NCBI GenBank assembly: GCA_900555195.1
Contig: USKC01000153.1
Coordinates: 1-7,425 of the forward strand
Origin: an uncultured Lachnospiraceae bacterium
Lineage (GTDB): Bacteria; Bacillota; Clostridia; Lachnospirales; Lachnospiraceae
Direction of reading: 5' to 3'
Length of the DNA stretch: 7,425 nt
A program made the translations under genes and the position numbers. Every line of letters begins with the position of its first letter. The first letter of the stretch is position 1. The notes under the pieces were generated by a model. That model was not told where the DNA came from, did no database searches, and saw only the letters and a program-made list of their open reading frames with translations. Shown piece by piece: positions 1 through 6,683 of the stretch.

Positions 1-1
1 C

Positions 2-1696
2 GTCATCCGGCCGTCTTTTCTTGTAACTTCGGGAAATATGGATTCCATGGTCAATCATTATTTTGTTTCCAAAAAAAGACGGCCGGATGACGCATATACG
101 CCGGGCGGCGTGGCGGGGAAACGGCCGGATCATGCGACGGTGGTATACTGCAACCTGATCCGCAGGACCTATCGGGACGTGCCGATCATCATTGGCGGAA
201 TAGAAGCCAGTCTGCGCCGTATGGCGCACTATGATTATTGGAGCGATTCCTTCAAACGTTCCATCCTCCTGGACAGCCAGGCGGATCTGATCTCTTACGG
301 GATGGGAGAGAAGTCCATCCTGGAGATTGCAGAAGCCCTGGACGCCGGTATTGCCGTAAAGGATATCACCTTCATTGCGGGAACCGTGTATAAAACGAAG
401 GATCTGTCCGGAATCTATGACGGAATCCTTCTCCCTTCCTATGAAGAGATGAAGGCGGAGAAGCGAAAATATGCGGACAGCTTTCTCATTCAGTACAACA
501 ATACAGATCCTTTTACGGGGAAAATCCTGATGGAGGGCTACCCGAACGGACAGTATGTGGTTCAGAATCCGCCGCAAAAACCCCTGACCATGGAAGAGAT
601 GGATGCGGTATATGCGCTGCCCTATGCGCGCAGTTACCATCCCTCCTATGAGCCGCTTGGCGGTGTCCCGGCAATTCGGGAGATCAAATTTTCCCTCATC
701 AGCAACCGGGGATGTTTCGGAGGCTGCAGTTTCTGTGCGCTCACCTTCCACCAGGGCAGGATCGTCCAGGTACGCAGCCACGAATCCATTTTGGAAGAAG
801 CGAGGCAGATCATACAAGATAAGGATTTCAAAGGTTATATCCATGATGTAGGAGGGCCCACCGCCAATTTCCGCGCCCCTTCCTGTGAAAAGCAGCTGAC
901 CCAAGGCGTATGCAAGAACCGCCAGTGCCTTTTCCCGCGGCCCTGCCCGAATTTGAAAGCGGATCATCAGGACTATCTGGAACTGCTTCGTAAGCTGCGC
1001 GCGCTTCCGGGAGTGAAGAAGGTATTCATCCGTTCCGGGATCCGTTTTGACTACCTGCTGGCGGATCCGGATGACAGCTTTTTCCGGGAACTGGTTCAGT
1101 ATCATGTGAGCGGCCAGCTGAAGGTCGCTCCTGAACATATCTGCGATACGGTGCTGAAGCGCATGGGAAAACCGGAAAACGCGGTCTATGAACGCTTCCG
1201 CACGAAATATAAGAAGTTGAACGACCAGCTGGGCCTGAAGCAGTTTTTGGTTCCATACCTGATGAGTTCCCATCCCGGTTCCACGTTGAAGGAAGCGGTG
1301 GAACTGGCGGAATATCTTCGGGATCTGGGATATATGCCGGAACAGGTACAGGATTTCTATCCGACCCCGTCCACGATGTCCACGGTCATGTATTATACGC
1401 AGATTGATCCGAGAGATGGCAAAGAGGTCTATGTCTGCAGGAATCCGCATGAAAAGGCGCTTCAGCGCGCCCTGATCCAGTACCGGAACCCGAAGAATTA
1501 CGCGCTTGTAAAGGAAGCTCTTATCCGGACAGGCAGGGAAGACCTGATCGGCTACAGCAAAAAATGCCTGATCCGCCCTGAAGGAAAGGAGCGCATTCCA
1601 AAAGAGAGGCGGCAGGCGGAGCAGAAGGGGGACACAGCCGGTTCCAGGCCGTATAAAAAGAAGAAAACCATAAGGAATGTCCATAAGAAAAAATAG
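2..1696 (+). CDS. ygiQ: YgiQ family radical SAM protein (5' truncated)
   Basis: This is a radical SAM protein of the YgiQ family, whose reaction is not established. The frame is open to the left edge: codons before the first in-window ATG (38) read [17 protein letters not shown], a family-typical stretch, so the ATG at 38 is internal and the true start lies upstream. I estimate that 80-100 N-terminal residues are missing. Counting from that ATG, the 4Fe-4S/SAM motif CxxxCxxC is at residues 226, 230 and 233 (GCFGGCSFC). A second cysteine group follows around residues 280-305 ([19 protein letters not shown]), also typical of the family. The C-terminal part with [13 protein letters not shown] and MYYTQIDP matches the conserved YgiQ C-terminal region, and the tail is rich in Lys and Arg. 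The stop overlaps the ribosome binding site of the next gene, so it is probably co-transcribed with eutH. Family assignment is firm and function is unknown. Confidence 0.95.
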   Translation, partial: VIRPSFLVTSGNMDSMVNHYFVSKKRRPDDAYTPGGVAGKRPDHATVVYCNLIRRTYRDVPIIIGGIEASLRRMAHYDYWSDSFKRSILLDSQADLISYGMGEKSILEIAEALDAGIAVKDITFIAGTVYKTKDLSGIYDGILLPSYEEMKAEKRKYADSFLIQYNNTDPFTGKILMEGYPNGQYVVQNPPQKPLTMEEMDAVYALPYARSYHPSYEPLGGVPAIREIKFSLISNRGCFGGCSFCALTFHQGRIVQVRSHESILEEARQIIQDKDFKGYIHDVGGPTANFRAPSCEKQLTQGVCKNRQCLFPRPCPNLKADHQDYLELLRKLRALPGVKKVFIRSGIRFDYLLADPDDSFFRELVQYHVSGQLKVAPEHICDTVLKRMGKPENAVYERFRTKYKKLNDQLGLKQFLVPYLMSSHPGSTLKEAVELAEYLRDLGYMPEQVQDFYPTPSTMSTVMYYTQIDPRDGKEVYVCRNPHEKALQRALIQYRNPKNYALVKEALIRTGREDLIGYSKKCLIRPEGKERIPKERRQAEQKGDTAGSRPYKKKKTIRNVHKKK

Positions 1697-1702
1697 GGGA
1701 GG
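1696..1702 (+). promoter_or_regulatory. Ribosome binding site of eutH
   Basis: GGGGAGG begins on the last base of the upstream TAG stop and sits 8 bases before the ATG at 1711. An ATG at 1707 is closer but lies in another frame that ends within about 100 bases, so 1711 is the start used. Confidence 0.75.
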
Positions 1703-1710
1703 TGGCATGA

Positions 1711-2784
1711 ATGAACCAGGTGCTTGTGTGGATCATGGCGGCAGGCGTGGTTCTTGGCGGGATCGACCGCATTCTGGGAAGCCCGAAAGGATATGGCAAA
1801 AAATTTGAAGAAGGGTTTCTCTTCCTGGGGCCGACCGCCCTGTCCATGGCGGGAATGATCTGCCTGGCCCCTGTCCTGGCGGATACGCTGGGAAAACTCA
1901 TCCTTCCCATATACGGCCTGATCGGCGTGGATCCGGCCATGTTCGGCGGCTTTTTGGCCATCGATATGGGCGGGTATCAGCTCGCCGGGAGGCTGGCGGG
2001 CGATCCGCTTCTGGGAGAATATGCGGGAATTGTCACCGCATCCATCTTTGGCTGCACCATCGTCTTTACGATTCCGGTGGGCATGGGGATCGTGACGGAG
2101 GAGGACAAGCCTCTGTTCGCCCAGGGGATCATGATCGGCCTCATGGTCATGCCTGTTTCCCTGATCGTAGGTGGGCTTGTCTGCGGCCTGGGACCGCTTG
2201 CAATCCTTCATCAGAACCTGCCGATCCTGCTGCTGGCGCTCATCATTCTGATCGGACTAAAGCTGGCGCCGTCTAAGATGATATGGGGCTTTTCCCTCTT
2301 CGCTTCCGGCATCCAGATCCTGGTCACCGTCGGGCTGATCCTGGCAGCCGTGGCTTCTCTGACGGGCTTTTGTCCGCTGCCGTCCATGACGAGTCTGGAG
2401 GATGCGCTTTCCGTGGTCGCTTCCATCGGAATCGTGATGCTGGGAAGCCTTCCCATCGCGGAACTGCTCACCCGGCTGCTGAAGCGGCCTTTTATGTGGC
2501 TGGGACTGAAATGCGGCATGAACAGCATCAGTGTCGCAGGCTTCCTCGTGGGGATCGTCAGCGCGATTCCCGCGATCACCATGATAAAACATATGGATAA
2601 AAGGGGAAAAGTCGCCAATGTGGCCTTTCTGGTCAGCGCCGCTTCCATGTTGGCAGCGCATCTGGGCTTTACGCTGAGTTCGGCACCCGATATGGTGCCA
2701 GCCCTGCTGGCGGCCAAACTTTCGGGAGCCATCCTTTCCATTCCGGTGGCCCTGCTGTTTACCGCAAGAGAGGAGAAGTCATGA
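1711..2784 (+). CDS. eutH: EutH-type ethanolamine transporter (orphan)
   Basis: This is a polytopic inner-membrane protein of the EutH family, which is thought to carry ethanolamine into the cell, most relevantly at low external concentration or low pH. The 357 residues are almost entirely hydrophobic helices separated by short loops, about 9-11 segments by eye. EutH landmarks include the N-terminal GGIDRILGSPKGYGKKFEEG, the segment FLAIDMGGYQLA near residues 80-91, and CGMNSISVAGFLVG near 270-283. The length is shorter than the E. coli protein (about 400) but usual for Gram-positive homologues. It lies 14 bases after ygiQ and overlaps the downstream dehydrogenase by four bases. No eutA/B/C, eutD/E, shell-protein or cobalamin-sensing genes are in the window, so the ammonia-lyase step would have to be encoded elsewhere, or the substrate may differ. 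The family is confident; the substrate rests on family knowledge. Confidence 0.92.
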   Translation: MNQVLVWIMAAGVVLGGIDRILGSPKGYGKKFEEGFLFLGPTALSMAGMICLAPVLADTLGKLILPIYGLIGVDPAMFGGFLAIDMGGYQLAGRLAGDPLLGEYAGIVTASIFGCTIVFTIPVGMGIVTEEDKPLFAQGIMIGLMVMPVSLIVGGLVCGLGPLAILHQNLPILLLALIILIGLKLAPSKMIWGFSLFASGIQILVTVGLILAAVASLTGFCPLPSMTSLEDALSVVASIGIVMLGSLPIAELLTRLLKRPFMWLGLKCGMNSISVAGFLVGIVSAIPAITMIKHMDKRGKVANVAFLVSAASMLAAHLGFTLSSAPDMVPALLAAKLSGAILSIPVALLFTAREEKS

Positions 2785-3578
2785 ACCAAGACAGGAAAAA
2801 ACGCAAAAATATCATCCTTATCACAGGCGCATCCTCTGGCATGGGCAGGGAATTTGCCAGACAGCTGGATGCCGGGCTGGATGGCGTGGAGGAATTCTGG
2901 CTGATCGCCAGGCGGAGGACGCAGCTGGAGGAACTGGCGGGCCAGCTTAAGCATCGGGCCAGAATCCTTCCTATGGATCTGACTCTGTCTGAAGAAATGA
3001 ACGCCCTGCAGCGCCATCTTGCGAGGGAGTGCCCGGTGATACGGATGCTGATTAATTGCTCCGGTTATGGAGTGATGGGAAACTTTGCCATGCTGGAGAA
3101 GGAAGAACAGGCAGGGATGATCGACCTGAACTGCCGCGCTCTGACGGAGATGACCCATATCTGCCTGCCTTTTATGAAAAAGGGCAGCCGTATCATACAG
3201 CTTGCCAGCAGCGCAGCCTTCCTTCCACAGCCCGGCTTTGCGGTCTATGCGGCAGGAAAAGCATATGTGCTCAGCTTCAGCCGGGCGCTCGGTGAGGAAC
3301 TTTGCAGCCAGGGAATCTATGTGACGGCCGTCTGCCCCGGCCCTGTGGACACGCCGTTCTTTGAACGGGCAGAGCAGAAAGCTTCCACCCTTGCAATCAA
3401 AAAATATACGATGGTCAAAGCAGAAAAAGTTGTCCGCGACGCCCTTAAAGCATCCGCAAAACGGCGATCGATTTCTGTCTGCAGTCTGCCGATCAAGGCA
3501 TTTTTCCTGCTCACCAAGTTGCTGCCGCATTCCGTCATCCTGCATATCCTCCGCCTGTTTCCGGCAAAGAAGAATTGA
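2781..3578 (+). CDS. Short-chain dehydrogenase/reductase (classical SDR)
   Basis: This is an NAD(P)-dependent oxidoreductase of the short-chain dehydrogenase superfamily, 265 residues and probably cytoplasmic. The Rossmann nucleotide-binding motif TGASSGMG is at residues 15-22. D66 sits where an acidic residue contacts the adenine, NCSG (92-95) replaces the common NNAG, and N117, S143, Y156 and K160 (YAAGK) make up the usual catalytic tetrad. PGPVDTPF (186-193) is the conserved PG motif. The sequence after about residue 225 is hydrophobic with basic ends (for example IKAFFLLTKLL), as in the DltE-like branch, and may touch the membrane or form a substrate lid. The substrate cannot be read from sequence. 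The ATG overlaps the eutH stop (ATGA), indicating translational coupling. The final codons and the TGA stop lie inside the left arm of the large inverted repeat that follows. Confidence 0.93.
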   Translation: MNQDRKKRKNIILITGASSGMGREFARQLDAGLDGVEEFWLIARRRTQLEELAGQLKHRARILPMDLTLSEEMNALQRHLARECPVIRMLINCSGYGVMGNFAMLEKEEQAGMIDLNCRALTEMTHICLPFMKKGSRIIQLASSAAFLPQPGFAVYAAGKAYVLSFSRALGEELCSQGIYVTAVCPGPVDTPFFERAEQKASTLAIKKYTMVKAEKVVRDALKASAKRRSISVCSLPIKAFFLLTKLLPHSVILHILRLFPAKKN

Positions 3579-3824
3579 GGGAGTTGTAACAGTTCAGACA
3601 CCCCTTCCGGAAGGAACCGGCCCAGGTATGTTCTTTGCCGGGGCCGTCTGAAAACGTCGGCACTTATGCGCCGTCCTTTGGCGCGTTATGTGCCGTTACG
3701 TTTGAAGTCGAGCGAGAGCGTGCCCCGGCAAAGAACATACCTGGGCCGGACGAGCCTAAAGTGCATGTGCGTCTGGTTCCTTCCGGAAGGGGTGTCTGAA
3801 CTGTTACAGCTCCTTCAATTTTTC
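3569..3824 (+). repeat. Large nested inverted repeat / candidate structured RNA
   Basis: The outer arms are 3569-3618 and 3775-3824, about 50 bp, with only three non-Watson-Crick positions (3572/3821, 3579/3814, 3584/3809); each becomes a G-U pair in + strand RNA. The middle arms 3619-3644 and 3722-3747 match perfectly over 26 bp. An inner stem-loop occupies about 3652-3703. The right side carries 27 extra bases (3748-3774) between the middle and outer arms. Each outer arm contains the self-complementary CCTTCCGGAAGG (3603-3614 and 3779-3790). The element starts in the last codons of the dehydrogenase and ends before a likely promoter. No convincing protein is encoded inside. Possible identities are a structured RNA or 3' UTR element, an oversized terminator (the right arm ends in TTTTT), or a non-autonomous transposon-like repeat. 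No clear target-site duplication is visible. Confidence 0.9.
3652..3703 (+). other. Inner stem-loop of the inverted repeat
   Basis: AAACGT (3652-3657) pairs with ACGTTT (3698-3703), CGGCAC (3658-3663) with GTGCCG (3690-3695), and GCGCC (3668-3672) with GGCGC (3680-3684), closing a 7-base loop GTCCTTT. Small bulges and one U-G pair interrupt the stem. It caps the nested structure. The bases between it and the middle stem (3645-3651 and 3704-3721) appear unpaired. Confidence 0.7.
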
Positions 3825-3836
3825 GTAATCGTTCAG

Positions 3837-3866
3837 TTTTCATGGATTTTGTGAGAATAGTATGAT
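3837..3866 (+). promoter_or_regulatory. Putative sigma-A promoter for the second gene run
   Basis: A -35-like TTTTCA (3837-3842, 4 of 6 consensus bases) and a -10-like TATGAT (3861-3866, 5 of 6) are separated by 18 bases in an AT-rich stretch directly after the inverted repeat. The predicted transcript would start near 3873 and have a leader of about 75 bases before the ATG at 3948. The call rests only on pattern. Confidence 0.5.
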
Positions 3867-3937
3867 AAACTAAAAGGCGGTTTTATAAAAAACAGAGATG
3901 TACGCATGGACACAGTAACGTATGGGCGTTTGGGATT

Positions 3938-3942
3938 GGAGG
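3938..3942 (+). promoter_or_regulatory. Ribosome binding site that decides the start at 3948
   Basis: GGAGG ends 5 bases before the ATG at 3948. The alternative in-frame ATG at 3906 has no purine-rich site at usable spacing, and the extra residues it would add look unlike the start of a membrane protein. Confidence 0.65.
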
Positions 3943-3947
3943 ACGGA

Positions 3948-4517
3948 ATGTTTAAGAATAAGAAGAAAAAAGGGGAGTATGGCTATATTGCGAATCAGCG
4001 GAAGTGGGAGATTGCGAAGACAGCGTTTTTGTTTGCGCTTTCTTTGGCAATCTATCTTACGGGCTATATTTCCACGGGAACCAATAAGAATCTGCTTTCC
4101 ATCGTGGCGGTGCTCGGGTGTCTGCCTGCGAGCATGTGTGCGGTGAATATGATTCTGTTTTTGAGGGCCAAAGGGTGTCCGGCCTCGCTCCACGATGAGA
4201 TTTCCGCCCATTCTGAGGGGCTTTCGCAGCTTTATGACTGCGTGTTTACCAGCTATGAGAGGACGTATGAGCTCCCGCATCTTGTTTTTGGGCAAAATGC
4301 GCTGATCGGGATCGCCGTTAACCCAAAGTGTAAGATACCTGAGTGTGAGAAACACCTTCAGTCCATGCTTCAGAAGGGTGGGATCAAGGATGTGACTGTG
4401 AAGGTTTTCCAGGACGTACCCAAATATCTGAAGCGGTTGGATCAGCTTCAGGAGCTTGGCGGCGAAGATCCTCTCACAGATGCGGTATTCTCCTTGTTAA
4501 AGGCAATATCCATATAG
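3948..4517 (+). CDS. Hypothetical membrane protein with two helices
   Basis: I do not recognise this 189-residue protein. It begins with a lysine-rich stretch (MFKNKKKKG), then has two hydrophobic segments at about residues 24-41 and 49-72 joined by a short polar loop (ISTGTNKN). By the positive-inside rule, the N-terminus and the long C-terminal portion (about 73-189) should both face the cytoplasm. The C-terminal portion is soluble-looking and mixed in charge, with cysteines at 77 and further on (for example KCKIPEC), but no catalytic motif stands out. There is no cleavable signal peptide. An in-frame ATG at 3906 would add 14 residues, but the Shine-Dalgarno site favours 3948. It is the first gene after the putative promoter and ends 8 bases before the RluA-family gene, whose ribosome binding site follows directly. 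Codon use seems more T-rich than in neighbours, by eye only. Confidence 0.82.
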   Translation: MFKNKKKKGEYGYIANQRKWEIAKTAFLFALSLAIYLTGYISTGTNKNLLSIVAVLGCLPASMCAVNMILFLRAKGCPASLHDEISAHSEGLSQLYDCVFTSYERTYELPHLVFGQNALIGIAVNPKCKIPECEKHLQSMLQKGGIKDVTVKVFQDVPKYLKRLDQLQELGGEDPLTDAVFSLLKAISI

Positions 4518-4525
4518 GAGGGGTC

Positions 4526-5569
4526 ATGAGGGAGATGCGGATCGGCCCGAATGAGGCCGGACAGAGATTTGATAAATATCTGAAAAAATATCTGAAGGAG
4601 GCCGGAAGCGGCTTCCTTTATAAAATGCTCCGAAAAAAGAATATTACGCTGAGCGGCGCGCGCGCGGAGGGAAGCGAGAAGCTGAAAGAGGGGGATTTGG
4701 TGCGCTTCTTTCTGGCGGATGAGACCATTGAGAAATTCCGGGGCGCAAAATGGGAACCCGCTTCCTACGGGGAGGATGCCTCCTGCGGGGAAGATGTTTC
4801 CTGTGGAGAAGATGCGGTTTATTCCGGAAAGATGCGGGCACAGATCCGGGTGATATATGAGGATGATGCGATCCTGCTGGCGGATAAACCGGCCGGCCTG
4901 CTGACGCAGAAAGCGTCCCCGCAGGATGATTCCCTGAACGACTGGCTGATTGCATATCTGCTTTCCTCCGGGGCGCTTACGCGGAAGGAACTGGAAACTT
5001 TCCGTCCGTCCGTCTGCAACCGTCTGGACCGCAATACGAGCGGTCTGGTGATCTGCGGGAAAACGCTGGCGGGTAGCCAGCGCATGAGTGAATTGCTGAG
5101 AACAAGAAGCATCCATAAATATTATCGCCTTTTCGTGGCAGGACATCCAAAGGAAGAGGGAGTGGCGGAGAACTGGCTTATGAAGGATCCGAAGAAAAAC
5201 CAGGTTTGCATTCTGGATTCTGATCCGGGGAGGAAGGATGCGGTTCGGATCAAAACGGGCTGGAAACGGCTGGAGACCTTTGCGGAAGGTTCCTATCTGG
5301 AGGTGGAGCTTTTCACCGGAAAAACCCATCAGATCCGGGCACAGATGGCGGCGCTGGGATATCCTCTGATCGGGGACCCAAAATATGGGAATCAGAAGCT
5401 GAATGCCCGTTTTAAAAAGGCGGGAATCCAGTTCCAGCTGCTGCATGCATACCGGCTGGAATTCCCAGATCTTACAGACAGCCCGGCAGGGGGGCGCAGC
5501 TTTATCGCGCCGGAGCCGGAACGGTTTGCGCTTGCAAGGAAGCTGCTGGCAGAGAAAGCGGGCAGCTGA
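4526..5569 (+). CDS. RluA-family pseudouridine synthase
   Basis: This enzyme isomerises specific uridines to pseudouridine in rRNA or tRNA in the cytoplasm. Its 347 residues start with an S4-like RNA-binding domain (about 1-65, with GQRFDKYLKKYL and the KMLRKKNI segment). A low-complexity linker follows (about 75-103), then the RluA catalytic domain (about 105-340). The catalytic motif is NRLDRNTSGL at 165-174 with Asp168; most family members have His in place of Asn165. KTHQIR at 266-271 and GDPKYG around 285 are the other family landmarks. The target site (RluC, RluD or other type) cannot be told from sequence, so I give no symbol. AGGAGGGG stands just upstream of the ATG. It probably belongs to one operon with the preceding membrane protein and the following recU. 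The linker contains three tandem SxGEDx repeats, described separately. Confidence 0.93.
   Translation: MREMRIGPNEAGQRFDKYLKKYLKEAGSGFLYKMLRKKNITLSGARAEGSEKLKEGDLVRFFLADETIEKFRGAKWEPASYGEDASCGEDVSCGEDAVYSGKMRAQIRVIYEDDAILLADKPAGLLTQKASPQDDSLNDWLIAYLLSSGALTRKELETFRPSVCNRLDRNTSGLVICGKTLAGSQRMSELLRTRSIHKYYRLFVAGHPKEEGVAENWLMKDPKKNQVCILDSDPGRKDAVRIKTGWKRLETFAEGSYLEVELFTGKTHQIRAQMAALGYPLIGDPKYGNQKLNARFKKAGIQFQLLHAYRLEFPDLTDSPAGGRSFIAPEPERFALARKLLAEKAGS
4763..4816 (+). repeat. Three tandem 18-bp units inside the RluA-family gene
   Basis: The three consecutive units 4763-4780, 4781-4798 and 4799-4816 each begin TCCT and encode SYGEDA, SCGEDV and SCGEDA (residues 80-97). They keep reading frame and lie between the S4-like and catalytic domains, where length change should be tolerated. 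The units differ at several bases, including third codon positions, so the duplication is not very recent. Confidence 0.85.
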
Positions 5570-5589
5570 CAGAAGGAAGGAAGAGGAGA

Positions 5590-6126
5590 ATGGCTACCTG
5601 GAATTCAAGAGGACTGCGGGGCTCGACCCTGGAGGAACTGATTAACCGGACAAATGAAAAATATCAGGAAAACGGCCTTGCGCTCATTCAGAAGATCCCG
5701 ACGCCGATCACGCCGATTAAGATCGACAAGGACGAGCGGCATATCACGCTCGCCTATTTTGACCAGAAGAGTACCGTTGACTATATCGGTGCTGTTCAGG
5801 GGCTGCCGGTATGTTTCGACGCCAAAGAATGCGCCGTGGATACGTTTGCCCTGGCCAATATCCATGAACACCAGGTCCGTTTCATGGAAGCGTTTGAGAA
5901 ACAGGGAGGGGTCGCTTTTATCCTGATTTTTTATTCCCACAGGAATGAATTTTATTATCTTCCGCTGGCCCATCTGAAGTATTTCTGGGACAGGGCTAAG
6001 GATGGAGGGCGTAAAAGTTTTCGATATGAAGAATTGAACCCGGAATATTTTCTCCCCAAAAGAAGCAGCGTCCTTGTTCCCTATCTGGATATTCTGCAGA
6101 AGGACTTGGACGACCGGGCGGACTGA
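5590..6126 (+). CDS. recU: Holliday junction resolvase RecU
   Basis: RecU cuts four-way DNA junctions during recombination and repair and works with RuvAB in Firmicutes, where it stands in for RuvC. The 178 residues match the family from end to end: the N-terminal MATWNSRGLRGSTLEELI, QKIPTPITPI (34-43), and the nuclease core STVDYIGAVQG with CFDAKE. Asp64, Asp77 and Lys79 have the same spacing as the catalytic D-E-K set of the B. subtilis enzyme, with Asp in place of Glu at the second position. IHEHQ (91-95) and the aromatic C-terminal region YFLPKRSS are also present. The start is supported by the family N-terminus. The purine-rich GAAGGAAGGAAG just upstream supplies the Shine-Dalgarno, while AGGAG at 5584-5588 is too close to be optimal. 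It follows the RluA-family gene by 20 bases. The common partner ponA (penicillin-binding protein) is absent. Confidence 0.95.
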   Translation: MATWNSRGLRGSTLEELINRTNEKYQENGLALIQKIPTPITPIKIDKDERHITLAYFDQKSTVDYIGAVQGLPVCFDAKECAVDTFALANIHEHQVRFMEAFEKQGGVAFILIFYSHRNEFYYLPLAHLKYFWDRAKDGGRKSFRYEELNPEYFLPKRSSVLVPYLDILQKDLDDRAD

Positions 6127-6152
6127 AAAAGTTCGCGCAGAAAGGAGTTCAC

Positions 6153-6683
6153 ATGAAAAAACCAGTTACAACACTTTGTTATGTAGAACAGGACGGCGCC
6201 TATCTGATGATGCACCGGGTTAAGAAAAAGAATGATGTGAATGAGCATAAATGGATCGGGATAGGCGGTCATGCGGAGGAAGGGGAGAGCCCGGAGGACT
6301 GCCTGCTGCGGGAAGCACAGGAAGAGACAGGACTGCGTCTTACCTCATACCGTTTCCGGGGGCTGGTGACCTTTGTGTCGGAAGGCTGGGGAACGGAATA
6401 TATGTGCCTATATACGGCAGATGCTTTTGAGGGAAGCCTGACAGACTGTGCGGAAGGCACATTGGAATGGGTGCCGAAGGATGAGGTGGGAAGGCTGAAC
6501 CTCTGGACAGGGGATCTGATTTTTTTCCGCCTTTTGAAAGAGGAAGTTCCCTTTTTCTCCCTGAAGCTTTGTTACCAGAAAGACAGGCTTACCTGCTGGC
6601 AGTTAAACGGCAGGGACATGGGAGAAGGCCTTCCGGATGAGGAAAAATGGCAGGAGATACTTGACAGCCTGCGGGGCGTTTAG
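6153..6683 (+). CDS. NUDIX hydrolase, MutT/MTH1-like
   Basis: This is a NUDIX hydrolase that cleaves a nucleoside diphosphate linked to another group; a role in clearing oxidised nucleotides such as 8-oxo-dGTP is plausible. The Nudix box GX5EX7REX2EEXG is complete at residues 39-60 (G39, E45, R53, E54, E57, E58, G60), giving the metal-binding helix. The fold context is standard, with a start strand TTLCYVEQDGAYLMMHR, KWIGIGGH before the box, and the later GTLEWVPKDEV strand. NLWTGDLIFF (about 115-124) resembles the same region of the MTH1/NUDT1 group. The C-terminal extension after about 130 is moderately conserved-looking but unassigned. AAAGGAG lies 5 bases before the ATG. It follows recU by 26 bases and is probably the last gene of its operon, since an AT-rich gap follows. 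Substrate specificity is inferred only. Confidence 0.92.
   Translation: MKKPVTTLCYVEQDGAYLMMHRVKKKNDVNEHKWIGIGGHAEEGESPEDCLLREAQEETGLRLTSYRFRGLVTFVSEGWGTEYMCLYTADAFEGSLTDCAEGTLEWVPKDEVGRLNLWTGDLIFFRLLKEEVPFFSLKLCYQKDRLTCWQLNGRDMGEGLPDEEKWQEILDSLRGV

Noticed and set aside
1521..2211. Two overlapping - strand frames (146 and 219 codons) opposite the ygiQ end and eutH
   Set aside because: They are antisense shadows of confident genes, without family resemblance.
2211..3545. A 444-codon open frame on the - strand opposite eutH and the SDR gene
   Set aside because: It lies wholly antisense to two genes with clear family motifs, its translation is low-complexity and rich in Cys, Arg and His with no recognisable domain, and it is a by-product of GC-rich codon use.
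3806..3823. A standard intrinsic terminator at the end of the right arm
   Set aside because: The TTTTT at 3819-3823 is itself paired with the left arm and the stem is far longer than usual, so termination is possible but I could not support a separate terminator call.
3569..3824. The inverted repeat as an insertion sequence or CRISPR array
   Set aside because: It contains no transposase frame, no direct repeats with regular spacers and no clear target-site duplication; only a non-autonomous element remains possible.
3361..3854. Small + strand frames at 3361-3651 and 3666-3854 reaching into the inverted repeat
   Set aside because: The first overlaps the SDR gene in another frame and the second consists mostly of repeat-arm sequence. 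Neither has a good ribosome binding site or protein-like composition.
4448..5446. A 332-codon - strand frame opposite the RluA-family gene
   Set aside because: It is antisense to a gene with intact catalytic motifs, and the translation shows no domain.
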